Source: Streptomyces sp. NBC_00670 | GTDB taxonomy: Bacteria > Actinomycetota > Actinomycetes > Streptomycetales > Streptomycetaceae | Assembly (NCBI RefSeq): GCF_036226765.1 | Contig: NZ_CP109017.1 | Span: forward strand, 6,635,001 to 6,699,000 | Direction of reading: 5' to 3' | Length of the DNA stretch: 64,000 bases | Made by a program: the position numbers and the translations under genes | In this document: positions 16,914 to 24,724 of the stretch, piece by piece | How positions within the stretch are numbered: the stretch's first letter is position 1 | Layout: each line of letters begins with the position of its first letter | The notes under the pieces: generated by a model | What the model was told of the DNA's origin: nothing | The model's input: only the letters and a program-made list of their open reading frames with translations | Database searches by the model: none

Positions 16914-17536
16914 GAGGTGGTGTCTTCCTTCTCTTCGGTGGGTGCCGGTACCTGGAAGCAGGCCAGCAGGGCCGAGGTCGTGAGGTACTGGCCGACGAGA
17001 CCGACCAGGGCGATGAGCGTGTCCGTGCCGAACGCCGCCACCGCCTCGGCGTAGAGGTCGTCCGGCACGCGGTGTTCGCGGACCAGCGCGGTGGTCAGAC
17101 GATGGGCGAGAGCGGCATCGGGACGCAGCCCGCCGGGAGTCCCGCCGTGGAGCAGGGCCGCGACGGCCGGGCCGGGCAGGCCGGCCGTCCGGGCGGCCGC
17201 GGTGTGGGCGTACAGCGCGTACTCGGCCCGCCAGTGCGCGGCCACGGTGAGGACGACCACCTCCCGGACGTCCGCCGGGAGGCCGGCCCGGGTGAGCGCC
17301 TGGGCCCACTCCAGCAGGGGCCGGGCGATGTCCGGAGTGCGCAGCAGGGCGTTGAACGGGCCGATGAGCCGTCCGTCGGGCAGGGCGGCCGTGTAGCCCG
17401 CCTCCTCCGCGGCGCGTGCCCGCGTGGCCCGCAGACGGTCGTGCAGTGCGCGCTGTGCTTCGTCCAGGGCATCGGGGGCGAGGAGGGGCAACCGGCCGCC
17501 CAGTCCGGACGTGGCGTCGGTGGGGTGCTCGTGCAT
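16904..17536 (-). CDS. Carboxymuconolactone decarboxylase-family protein
   Basis: This 210-residue protein has the AhpD/CMD helical fold. Visible features are PFNALLRTPDIARPLLEWAQAL, split by the usual turn, and REVVVLTVAAHWRAEYALYAH. It lacks the CxxC pair of peroxidase-active AhpD, having W-R-A-E-Y in that region, so peroxiredoxin reductase activity is unlikely. ATG 17536 is preceded by GTGGAGGAC at good spacing and is preferred to the longer frame start at 17587. It forms a two-gene unit with the overlapping tautomerase gene. The exact substrate is unknown. Confidence 0.83.
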   Translation of the reverse strand: MHEHPTDATSGLGGRLPLLAPDALDEAQRALHDRLRATRARAAEEAGYTAALPDGRLIGPFNALLRTPDIARPLLEWAQALTRAGLPADVREVVVLTVAAHWRAEYALYAHTAAARTAGLPGPAVAALLHGGTPGGLRPDAALAHRLTTALVREHRVPDDLYAEAVAAFGTDTLIALVGLVGQYLTTSALLACFQVPAPTEEKEDTTSCL

Positions 17537-17634
17537 GTCCTCCACGCTAGGAAGACGCAGGGCATTCCACCAGCGAATGTTCGGCATGAGGGGTATGCGG
17601 ATCGCTCATGGGTGGTCGCTCATGGGCGACCACG

Positions 17635-17675
17635 CACCGCGGTCCCGGTGAGCGGGGCTCACCGGGACCGCGGTG
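17635..17675 (-). terminator. Hairpin terminator after the GH2 gene
   Basis: A perfect 19-base inverted repeat (arms CACCGCGGTCCCGGTGAGC and its complement) with a 3-base loop lies 22 bases beyond the stop of the leftward GH2 gene. It separates that gene from the decarboxylase-tautomerase pair. Confidence 0.88.
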
Positions 17676-17696
17676 TGTACAGGGCGTCGCCAGAGG

Positions 17697-20600
17697 TTAC
17701 GGCTTCTCCGCCGTGTAGAGGGTGCTCACCTCCTCCGCGGCGAGCGCCTTGTCGTACGCGTGGACCTCGTCGACCGCGCCGTTCCAGAAGTCGGTGTTCT
17801 CGCCGTTCCACTTGGCGCGGCCCACCGCGAGGGGGCCGGAGCCGACGTAGTTCGGGCCGGAGGCCGAGGTCGCCGCCCGCTTGCCGTCGACGTAGAGGGC
17901 GATCTGGTTGGTCGACGCGTCACGGACGCCGACGAGGTGGTACCAGCGGCCGAGCTCCGGCGTGGTCACCATCCGGGCCCGCTTCTCGCCCGGCATGCTG
18001 AAGGCGAAGGCGCCCTGGCCGTACTGGAGGTAGAACGGGCTCGCCTGGCGCTTGCCGTCCTGGCTGACGGCGGTGGCGTAGTTGCCCGGGAGGGCGTCCA
18101 GCTTGACCCATGCGGAGACCGAGTAGCTCCCGGTGGTGTCGAGCACCGGCGCCTTCGTCTCGGCGTACTGGCTCTTGCCGTCGAACTTCAGGGCGCTGCC
18201 GCTGACGCCGGGGGTCCAGGAGGTGCCCTCGGAGAGCGTCAGGGGGTTCTTGTTCGGCCCCGCGTCCGCGGCGGTGGTGCCGGAGCCCTCGTCCAGCGAC
18301 CAGGTGCCGCCGCCCTTCAGCTCCTTGCGGTCGCCGGCCGCGGCACCCGCGGCGATCACCTTGCGGTTGATCTCACGGACACGGTCCGCGTCGACCTTCA
18401 GCTCGCGGCGGTCGTAGGTGTAGAGGCCGTTGAGCTCGTTCTCCAGGTCGGTGATCTGCGTGTACACCGAACCCGACAGCTCGGCGCCCGCCTGGTCGAG
18501 GTAGAACTTCTCGGTGTTCTCGACGTACTTGTCGGTCAGCGCCTCCTTGTCCGCCACGCCGCTGTAGATGACGGTCGGGGCGCCCGGCCACATGTGGCCG
18601 GGGGTGCGCAGGGTGAAGCCGCCGTGCTCACCGTCCATGGCCGCCCGCTTCTCGTCCGGGAAGGCCGGGTCGGTGTTGTTGTAGTCGTGGTGGTCGATGA
18701 TGTCGCCGGTGCCCGAATCACCCTTGGAGTTGCAGCAGTTGACGCCGCTGTGGGTGTTGACGACGCGCGAGGGGTCGGCTTCCTTGACCGCCTCGGCGAT
18801 CCGTCCGGTCTCCTCGCGGTTCCACTCGCCCCAGCCCTCGTTGAAGACGATGTTGCCGATGACGGCCGGCGAGTCGTGGTGCTGGCGCATCGCCTCCATG
18901 CCCTGGTCGACGAAGGCCTTCTGACCGGTCTCGTTGGTGATGTTCCCGGAGACGAAGTCCTGCCACACCAGCAGGCCCAGCTTGTCCGCGTGGTAGAACC
19001 AGCGGGCCGGCTCCACCTTGATGTGCTTGCGGACGGCGTTGAAGCCCAGCTTCTTGTGCGCCTTCAGGTCGAAGGCGAGGGCCTCGTCGCTCGGCGCCGT
19101 GTACAGACCGTCGGGCCAGAAGCCCTGGTCGAGGGTGGCGAGGGAGAAGATCGGCTTGTTGTTGAGCACCAGCTTCTGGTAGCCGCCGACCTTCTTGACG
19201 GCTATCTCGCGCATCCCGAAGTAGCCGGAGATCCGGTCCGTCGACCTGCCGTCCACGAGCTTGACGTCGAGGTCGTACAGATAGGGGTCGTCCGGGCTCC
19301 ACAGGTGCTGCTTCGCCACGGGCAGCGTCAGCTTCTTGTTGGCGGGACCGCTGACCCGGCCCACGACCTTGCCGTGCTTGTCACGGGCGACGGCCTCCAC
19401 ACGCGCCCTGCCGGAGGCGTCGTCGGACCGGGCGGTCACCGCGAGCGTGCCGGTGTCGATGTCGGGCGTGGTGACCACGTCGTCGATCGAGGCCTGGGCG
19501 ACGGGCTCCATCCACACCGTCTGCCAGATGCCGGACGACTGGGTGTAGAAGATGCCGCCGGGGTTGGTGGACTGCTTGCCCATCGGCTGGTCGGCGCCGC
19601 CGGTGTCGGTGACCCCGACCACGATCTCCTGCGGACCCCTGGCCTTGAGCGCGTCGGTGATGTCGGCGGTGAACGCCGTGTAGCCGCCGGTGTGTTCGGC
19701 GACCTTCTTGCCGTTGACCCAGACCGTCGCCTGGTAGTCCACGGCCCCGAAGTTGAGCTTCAGCCGGTCGCCCTTGCCCGACCTGCCGGACTTGCCGATC
19801 TTCCAGCTCTTGGGCACGTCGACGAGCTTGCGGTAGAACATGTGGTCCTCGTGCCGTTCGAGGCCGGAGAGCTGCGACTCCACCGGGAACGGCACGATGA
19901 TCTTCTCGTCGAGGTTCCTGCCGAAGGCCGGCTGCTCGCCCTTCTTCGCGGCGCCGAACTGCCAGGGCCCGTTGAGGTTCTTCCACTTCGCGCGCACCTG
20001 CTGCGGGCGCGGGTACTCCGGCAGCGGGTGCTTCGTGTCCACCTTGTCGCCCCACGTGGTGGTGAGACGGTGGGCCGAGTCGTTCTGCGCGAACCGGATG
20101 ATCTTCGGCACGGCCTTGCCGTCGGCGGTGAGGCCGGCCTCGCCGTCGTAGGAGAACCTGACCTGCTGGCTCTGCTGGATCGGCTCGGTGAGGTTGATCT
20201 GCAGCGAGTCGCGGTCCACTGTCCTGACCGAGCCGATCGGCATGGGGGTGGTGTCCGCCTGGACCTCGAGGTGGTCCTTGAGGGCGGAGAGGTCACCGAC
20301 CTTGCCCTCGAACCGGGCGCGCACCTTCTTGCCGTCCTCACCGACCGTCAGCTCGACCGGGTAGACCTCGAAGTCGGCCGGCGGCGTGAACGCCGACATC
20401 GGCACCACCTGCTTGGCCAGGGTCGGGGTCGACCAGCGCAGATACATGTTGGCGCCGCCGGTGTCCTGGAACATCTCCAGCCGGAAGTCGTGCTTCTCAC
20501 CGGCCTTCAGATGGACCGCCGCACTGGTCTGCTCCTTGTCCCAGTCGCCCTCCCAGTGGTCGATCACCGCCTTGCCGTCGATGAAGAGCCGGAAGCCGTT

Positions 20601-20975
20601 GTCGCCGATGGCGTAGAACGTGTAGTCGCCGGTGGCCGGCGCCTCGATCTGCCCCGTCCAGCGGGCGGTGGTGTTCTCCGTCTGCCCGGTCAGTTCCTTG
20701 AAGGTGTCGGTCAGGCCGGAGAAGTTGATCTGCGGGTCGAGCAGGGTGCCGCCGAGGTGCGCGAAGTCCCGCGCGCCCGGCGCCGACATGCTGAAGTACT
20801 CGCCCTTCAGGCCGTGCACCGCGACGGCGTCCTGTCCGGACGAGTGGGCCGAGGCACCGGCCGGCGCCTCGGCGGCCGACGCGGTGGACACCAGGCCGGA
20901 CGTCGGCAGGACCAGTGCGGTCGCTGCCAGCAGCGCCCACGCTCTGATGCGTGGACGGGCGTGTGCTCTTGTCAT
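17697..20975 (-). CDS. Secreted GH2 glycosidase with PA14 and LamG domains; probable beta-galactofuranosidase
   Basis: The 1,092-residue protein has a Sec signal peptide (cleavage near STASA-AEA, residue 34-35) and a PA14 domain (about 52-195, YTFYAIGDNGFRLFIDGK in part). The GH2 sugar-binding, immunoglobulin-like and TIM-barrel domains span about 320-880, and a LamG/concanavalin domain lies at about 886-1092. The likely acid/base is E713 in FNEGWGEW; a candidate nucleophile is E783 in DGEHGGF. GH2 enzymes act on beta-galactosides, glucuronides, mannosides or galactofuranosides. I recall that Streptomyces exo-beta-galactofuranosidases belong to GH2. The galactofuranose-type importer and a shared operator favour that activity here, but it is inference. 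Confidence 0.85.
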   Translation of the reverse strand: MTRAHARPRIRAWALLAATALVLPTSGLVSTASAAEAPAGASAHSSGQDAVAVHGLKGEYFSMSAPGARDFAHLGGTLLDPQINFSGLTDTFKELTGQTENTTARWTGQIEAPATGDYTFYAIGDNGFRLFIDGKAVIDHWEGDWDKEQTSAAVHLKAGEKHDFRLEMFQDTGGANMYLRWSTPTLAKQVVPMSAFTPPADFEVYPVELTVGEDGKKVRARFEGKVGDLSALKDHLEVQADTTPMPIGSVRTVDRDSLQINLTEPIQQSQQVRFSYDGEAGLTADGKAVPKIIRFAQNDSAHRLTTTWGDKVDTKHPLPEYPRPQQVRAKWKNLNGPWQFGAAKKGEQPAFGRNLDEKIIVPFPVESQLSGLERHEDHMFYRKLVDVPKSWKIGKSGRSGKGDRLKLNFGAVDYQATVWVNGKKVAEHTGGYTAFTADITDALKARGPQEIVVGVTDTGGADQPMGKQSTNPGGIFYTQSSGIWQTVWMEPVAQASIDDVVTTPDIDTGTLAVTARSDDASGRARVEAVARDKHGKVVGRVSGPANKKLTLPVAKQHLWSPDDPYLYDLDVKLVDGRSTDRISGYFGMREIAVKKVGGYQKLVLNNKPIFSLATLDQGFWPDGLYTAPSDEALAFDLKAHKKLGFNAVRKHIKVEPARWFYHADKLGLLVWQDFVSGNITNETGQKAFVDQGMEAMRQHHDSPAVIGNIVFNEGWGEWNREETGRIAEAVKEADPSRVVNTHSGVNCCNSKGDSGTGDIIDHHDYNNTDPAFPDEKRAAMDGEHGGFTLRTPGHMWPGAPTVIYSGVADKEALTDKYVENTEKFYLDQAGAELSGSVYTQITDLENELNGLYTYDRRELKVDADRVREINRKVIAAGAAAGDRKELKGGGTWSLDEGSGTTAADAGPNKNPLTLSEGTSWTPGVSGSALKFDGKSQYAETKAPVLDTTGSYSVSAWVKLDALPGNYATAVSQDGKRQASPFYLQYGQGAFAFSMPGEKRARMVTTPELGRWYHLVGVRDASTNQIALYVDGKRAATSASGPNYVGSGPLAVGRAKWNGENTDFWNGAVDEVHAYDKALAAEEVSTLYTAEKP

Positions 20976-21017
20976 CGAAACCTTTCCTCAACGGAGTTCA
21001 ACGGGGCAAACCGCATC

Positions 21018-21031
21018 TTCCAACGTTGGAA
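21018..21031. promoter_or_regulatory. Perfect palindromic operator before the GH2 gene
   Basis: TTCCAACGTTGGAA is a perfect 14-base palindrome with the central CG typical of LacI-family operators. It lies 43 bases upstream of the GH2 start codon on the minus strand. It matches the sites before the LacI gene and the sugar importer in its AACGTT or TTCCAAC parts. Confidence 0.65.
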
Positions 21032-21113
21032 ATCGAGTTCAGCGGAATGACAACACGGCCCTTCGGCACCTGTCCATACCTCGCGCACAGCTCGACCGTG
21101 AGGACGTCGTTTG

Positions 21114-21130
21114 CTGGATTAATAGTCCAG
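21114..21130. promoter_or_regulatory. Candidate operator before the D-amino-acid operon
   Basis: CTGGA-TTAATAG-TCCAG is an inverted repeat with an unusually AT-rich spacer for this genome. It lies about 70 bases before the YheO/DauR-type regulator gene. It could be the autoregulatory site of that protein or overlap its promoter. Confidence 0.35.
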
Positions 21131-21198
21131 AGCTGGACCCAATGCTCAGAAATGGGTACCGTCGGGGGCGGCAGACGATCCGTCGGAGGGGAAGGTGC

Positions 21199-21888
21199 AT
21201 GGACCAGGACACGGGCCCCGACGGCAGTGGGGGCGCACCGGGGGCGTTGGGCGAGGACGCACCCGTGGCCTCCGACGAGCACGTCATCGGCGAGGTCGAG
21301 AAGATCGCCGTCGCGCTGGGGCGGATGTTCCCCGGGCTGTGCGAGGTGGTGCTGCACGATCTGCGCGACCCGCGCCACGCGATCCGGGTGATCGAGAACA
21401 ACCTCTCCGGGCGCCGGGTCGGGGACTCCGCGACCGAGCTGGGGCTCGCCCGCATCGCCGACCCCGAGTACCCGAGCGTCATCCAGAACTACCCCAACCG
21501 GTTCCCCGACGGCCGCCCGGTCAAGAGCACCTCCATCGGCATCAAGAACGCCGCCGGGGAGTACATCGCCGCGCTCTGTCTCAACCTCGACGTCTCCGTG
21601 CTCTCGCCGGTCACTCTCGCCCTGTCCAACCTCGTCGCCACCGACGTCGAACACCGCGACCGGCCGCTGGAGAGCCTGCGCGACCGCAATGCGCGCGAAC
21701 TGCGCGAGACCGTCGAGGCGCTCGCCGCGGAACGCGCCGGCACCCCGCGCTCGCTGAGCCGCCAGGACAAGAGGGAACTGGTGCGGCAACTGCACCGGGA
21801 CGGCTTCTTCGACTCCCGGGACGCCGCGCAGGCCATCGCCGATCTGCTCGGGGTCTCCCGGGCGACCGTCTACAACTACACCAAATGA
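21199..21888 (+). CDS. YheO/DauR-type helix-turn-helix regulator with PAS-like domain
   Basis: The 229-residue protein has a PAS-like YheO domain (about residues 30-135, with LCEVVLHDL and STSIGIKNAAGEYIAALC) and a C-terminal helix-turn-helix of the DauR type. The latter ends DAAQAIADLLGVSRATVYNY. Known members such as Pseudomonas DauR control D-amino-acid catabolism. Its stop overlaps the start of a D-serine dehydratase-like gene (ATGA), so it is the first gene of that operon and probably its regulator. Whether it represses or activates cannot be told. Confidence 0.85.
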   Translation: MDQDTGPDGSGGAPGALGEDAPVASDEHVIGEVEKIAVALGRMFPGLCEVVLHDLRDPRHAIRVIENNLSGRRVGDSATELGLARIADPEYPSVIQNYPNRFPDGRPVKSTSIGIKNAAGEYIAALCLNLDVSVLSPVTLALSNLVATDVEHRDRPLESLRDRNARELRETVEALAAERAGTPRSLSRQDKRELVRQLHRDGFFDSRDAAQAIADLLGVSRATVYNYTK

Positions 21889-23171
21889 AGAATCCGGACA
21901 TTGCTCCTGTGAACACCTCCGCGTCCGTTCCCGACCACATTCACACCTCCCCACCCGTCCCCGCCGACGACCACACCTCCGCACCCGTCCCCGTCGACGC
22001 CCATACCTCCGCCACCTCCCACACCCTCGCCGAACCCGACACGCCCTTCGCCGTCGTCGACGTGCACAAGGTGCTGCGCAACGTCGAGCGTCTCGCCCGG
22101 CGCGCGGAAGGGCTCGGTGTCGTGCTGCGCCCGCACGTCAAGACGGCCAAGAGCCTCGACGTCGCCGCCCTGCTGCGGAACGGCGACGGCGCCCCCTGCC
22201 CGGTCACCGTCTCCACGCTCGCCGAGGCGGAGGCGTTCGCCGACGGCGGGTACACCGACCTCACCTACGCCGTCGGCATCGCCCCGCACAAACTCCCGCG
22301 CGTCCTCGCCCTGTCGCGGCGCGGAGTGCGGCTGCGGGTGCTGCTCGACAGCCGTGCGCAGGCCGAGGCGGTCGCCGACGCCGCCCGCCGGGCCGGGCTC
22401 GCGATTCCCGCGCAGATCGAGATCGACTGCGACGGCCACCGGGGCGGCCTGCGCGCCGAGGACCCCGCCCTCCTCGGCATCGGCCGCGTACTGCACGAGG
22501 CCGGCTGCCTGGACGGTGTGCTGACCCACGCGGGCGAGTCCTACTTCGCCACCACCCCCGAGGCGCGGCGCCGGGCGGCGGAGCGGGAACGCGACGCCGC
22601 CGTCACCGCCGCCGGGCGGCTGCGCGCCGCCGGGCTGCCCGTGGCCGTCGTCAGCGTCGGCTCCACGCCCACCGCGCACGCCGCCGAGGACCTCACCGGT
22701 GTCACCGAACTCCGTGCCGGGAACTACGTGTTCTTCGACCTGGTCATGGCCGGGCTGGGCGTCTGCCGGCTCGACGACCTCGCCCTCTCCGTCGTCGTCA
22801 CCGTCATCGGCCACCGCCCCGAGCTGGGCCGGATCCTCACCGACGGCGGCTGGATGGCCATGTCCCGCGACCGCGGCACCGCACGCCAGGCCCGGGACCA
22901 GGGTTACGGACTCGTCACCGGCCTCGACGGCACCCCCGTCCCCGGCCTCGTGATGACCGACGCCAGCCAGGAGCACGGCACGCTCACCGCGCGCGACGGC
23001 GCCGCCCTGCCCGACCTGCCGCTCGGCACCCGGCTGCGGATCCTGCCCAACCACGCCTGCGCCACCGCCGCCCAGCACCACGGTTACCACGTCGTCGACA
23101 GCAGCCGGCCGCACGAGCACGACGGCGCGCCCGAGGCCGTCGCGTACTGGCCGCGCGTCACCGGCTGGTGA
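21885..23171 (+). CDS. D-serine dehydratase (zinc, alanine-racemase fold)
   Basis: The 428-residue enzyme has the fold-type III PLP barrel. The cofactor lysine is K86 in RPHVKTAKS. The C-terminal zinc pair is H390-x-C392 in LPNHACAT. The His-x-Cys pair is that of eukaryotic-type D-serine dehydratase, whereas D-threonine aldolase has His-x-Asp; this favours deamination of D-serine to pyruvate. The first 45 residues are an odd Thr/Pro/His-rich extension made by a 30-base tandem repeat, absent from the catalytic fold. An alternative GTG start at 21909 would shorten it only slightly. It overlaps the regulator gene before it and precedes a second PLP enzyme by about 66 bases. Confidence 0.85.
   Translation: MKNPDIAPVNTSASVPDHIHTSPPVPADDHTSAPVPVDAHTSATSHTLAEPDTPFAVVDVHKVLRNVERLARRAEGLGVVLRPHVKTAKSLDVAALLRNGDGAPCPVTVSTLAEAEAFADGGYTDLTYAVGIAPHKLPRVLALSRRGVRLRVLLDSRAQAEAVADAARRAGLAIPAQIEIDCDGHRGGLRAEDPALLGIGRVLHEAGCLDGVLTHAGESYFATTPEARRRAAERERDAAVTAAGRLRAAGLPVAVVSVGSTPTAHAAEDLTGVTELRAGNYVFFDLVMAGLGVCRLDDLALSVVVTVIGHRPELGRILTDGGWMAMSRDRGTARQARDQGYGLVTGLDGTPVPGLVMTDASQEHGTLTARDGAALPDLPLGTRLRILPNHACATAAQHHGYHVVDSSRPHEHDGAPEAVAYWPRVTGW
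21912..22013 (+). repeat. 30-base tandem repeat inside the D-serine dehydratase gene
   Basis: About 3.4 copies of a 30-base unit (CACACCTCCNCACCCGTCCC and 10 more bases) encode decapeptides of the pattern HTS-x-PVP-x-Dx. The copies at 21942 and 21972 are the best preserved. The repeat keeps frame and only lengthens the non-catalytic N-terminus. Confidence 0.8.
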
Positions 23172-23237
23172 CCGCCACCGCCACCGCCACCGCCCACCCG
23201 CTCCCGCCGACCACCCACCCCCCGCGAGGTGCCCGCC

Positions 23238-24206
23238 ATGACCGACCCCTCACCCGTCTCCTTCGACGACGTCCGCGCCGCCGCCGGGCGCCTCGCCGGT
23301 GTCGCCCACCGCACCCCCGTCCTCACCTCCCGCACCCTCGACGCCCTCGTCGGCGCCGAGGTGTTCGTCAAGTGCGAGAACTTCCAGCGCGTCGGCGCCT
23401 TCAAGTTCCGCGGCGCCTACAACGCGGTGGCGCAGCTCTCCGCCGAGCAGCTCGCCAAGGGCGTCGCCGCCTACTCCTCCGGCAACCACGCCCAGGCCAC
23501 CGCGCTGGCCGCCCGGGAGCTCGGTACCACCGCCGTCATCCTCATGCCCGAGGACGCCCCGCGCTCCAAGCGGGAGGCCACTGCGGGGTACGGGGCGGAG
23601 GTCGTCACCTACGACCGCTACTCCCAGGACCGCACCGCGCTCGGCGAGGCCCTGGCCGCCGACCGGGGACTCACCCTCATCCCGCCCTACGACCACCCGC
23701 ACGTCATCGCCGGACAGGGCACCGCCGCCCTCGAACTCCTGGAGGAGACCGGGGAGTTGGACGCCCTCGTGGTGCCCGTCGGCGGCGGCGGGCTCATCGC
23801 GGGCAGCGCCCTCACCGCCAAGGCGCTGCACCCGGGCACCGAGGTCTTCGGTGTCGAGCCCGAGGCGGGCGACGACACCAGGCGCTCCCTGGACCGCGGC
23901 GAACGCGTCACCGTCCCGGTGCCCCGCACCATCGCCGACGGGCAGGCCCTGCCCACCCCCGGCGCGCTCACGTTCCCCCTCAACCAGCGGCTGGTCGACG
24001 GGATCGCGCTCGTCAGCGACGAGGAGATCGTCCACGCCATGCGTTTCGCCTTCGAGCGCCTGAAGATCGTTTTGGAACCGAGCGGAGCCACCCCCCTGGC
24101 CGCCCTGCTGGCCGGACGCCTGGAGCGGACACCGCGCCGCATCGGCCTGATCGCCTCCGGGGGCAACATCGACGTACGGCGCTTCACCGAGCTCCTCGGA
24201 GGCTGA
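23238..24206 (+). CDS. Serine/threonine dehydratase or serine racemase-like enzyme
   Basis: The 322-residue fold-type II PLP enzyme has K56 in VGAFKFRGA, the asparagine loop SSGNHAQATA and the cradle VPVGGGGLIAGS. The C-terminus ends IASGGNIDVRRF. Family members are L-threonine/L-serine ammonia-lyases and serine racemases, which look alike. Lying behind a D-serine dehydratase, it could interconvert or deaminate serine or 3-hydroxyaspartate. ATG 23238 has GCGAGGTG at proper spacing and is preferred to the GTG nine bases upstream. Compare the separate relative at 8956-9930. Confidence 0.85.
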   Translation: MTDPSPVSFDDVRAAAGRLAGVAHRTPVLTSRTLDALVGAEVFVKCENFQRVGAFKFRGAYNAVAQLSAEQLAKGVAAYSSGNHAQATALAARELGTTAVILMPEDAPRSKREATAGYGAEVVTYDRYSQDRTALGEALAADRGLTLIPPYDHPHVIAGQGTAALELLEETGELDALVVPVGGGGLIAGSALTAKALHPGTEVFGVEPEAGDDTRRSLDRGERVTVPVPRTIADGQALPTPGALTFPLNQRLVDGIALVSDEEIVHAMRFAFERLKIVLEPSGATPLAALLAGRLERTPRRIGLIASGGNIDVRRFTELLGG

Positions 24207-24215
24207 CGGGGGCCG

Positions 24216-24252
24216 GGCCGGCCGGCGCGCGGCCGTTCCGCGCGGCCGGCCG
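24216..24252. terminator. GC-rich hairpin between convergent genes
   Basis: An imperfect inverted repeat (GGCCGGCCGGCGCGCGG facing CCGCGCGGCCGGCC) lies in the 51-base gap between the dehydratase gene and the DUF1304 gene, which converge here. It can serve as a shared terminator. Confidence 0.6.
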
Positions 24253-24257
24253 TCCCG

Positions 24258-24620
24258 TCAGCCCGCGACGGCGACGGCGATCAGGGCCAGGGCGCCGGGC
24301 AGGGCCTGGACGCCGAGGATGCGCCTGTTCGCCGTCACCCCGCCGAAGACCCCGGCCACCACGACACACACCAGGAAGAACACCCGGACCCGGAAGCCCA
24401 TCGGATCGTCGGCGACCAGCCCCCAGACGAGCCCCGCGGCGAGGAACCCGTTGTAGAGGCCCTGGTTGGCGGCGAGGGGCGCCGTGGCGGCGGCGAGCTC
24501 GGCGTCCATGCCGGACAGCCGCCGGCCCGGGGCCTTCTGCCACAGGAACATCTCCAGTACGAGGGCGTACACATGGAACGCGGCCACCAACCCGACCAGC
24601 ACACTCGCTACGAGGTCCAC
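24258..24620 (-). CDS. DUF1304 small membrane protein
   Basis: The 120-residue protein starts near LVASVLVGLVAAFHVYALVLEMFLW, a phrase typical of the DUF1304 family. It has four predicted membrane helices, with NQGLYNGFLAAGLVWG in the second. I chose GTG 24620, which starts exactly where the family begins; a longer frame to 24713 adds about 31 polar residues without family resemblance. The function of DUF1304 proteins is unknown. No partner gene is apparent. Confidence 0.75.
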   Translation of the reverse strand: MDLVASVLVGLVAAFHVYALVLEMFLWQKAPGRRLSGMDAELAAATAPLAANQGLYNGFLAAGLVWGLVADDPMGFRVRVFFLVCVVVAGVFGGVTANRRILGVQALPGALALIAVAVAG

Positions 24621-24724
24621 TGATTCCCGTCTCTCTTCCGGTCTCTTCCGACTCTTCTCGACTGCGGCTCCCGCAGAGGGTATTCGGTCGCCCGAACGGA
24701 CATGCGTCCCCATAGGGTGCAGTC

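Noticed and set aside
17673..21050. A 1,125-codon plus-strand frame opposite the GH2 gene
   Set aside because: The minus strand encodes a clear signal peptide, PA14, GH2 and LamG domains; the plus frame is a shadow.
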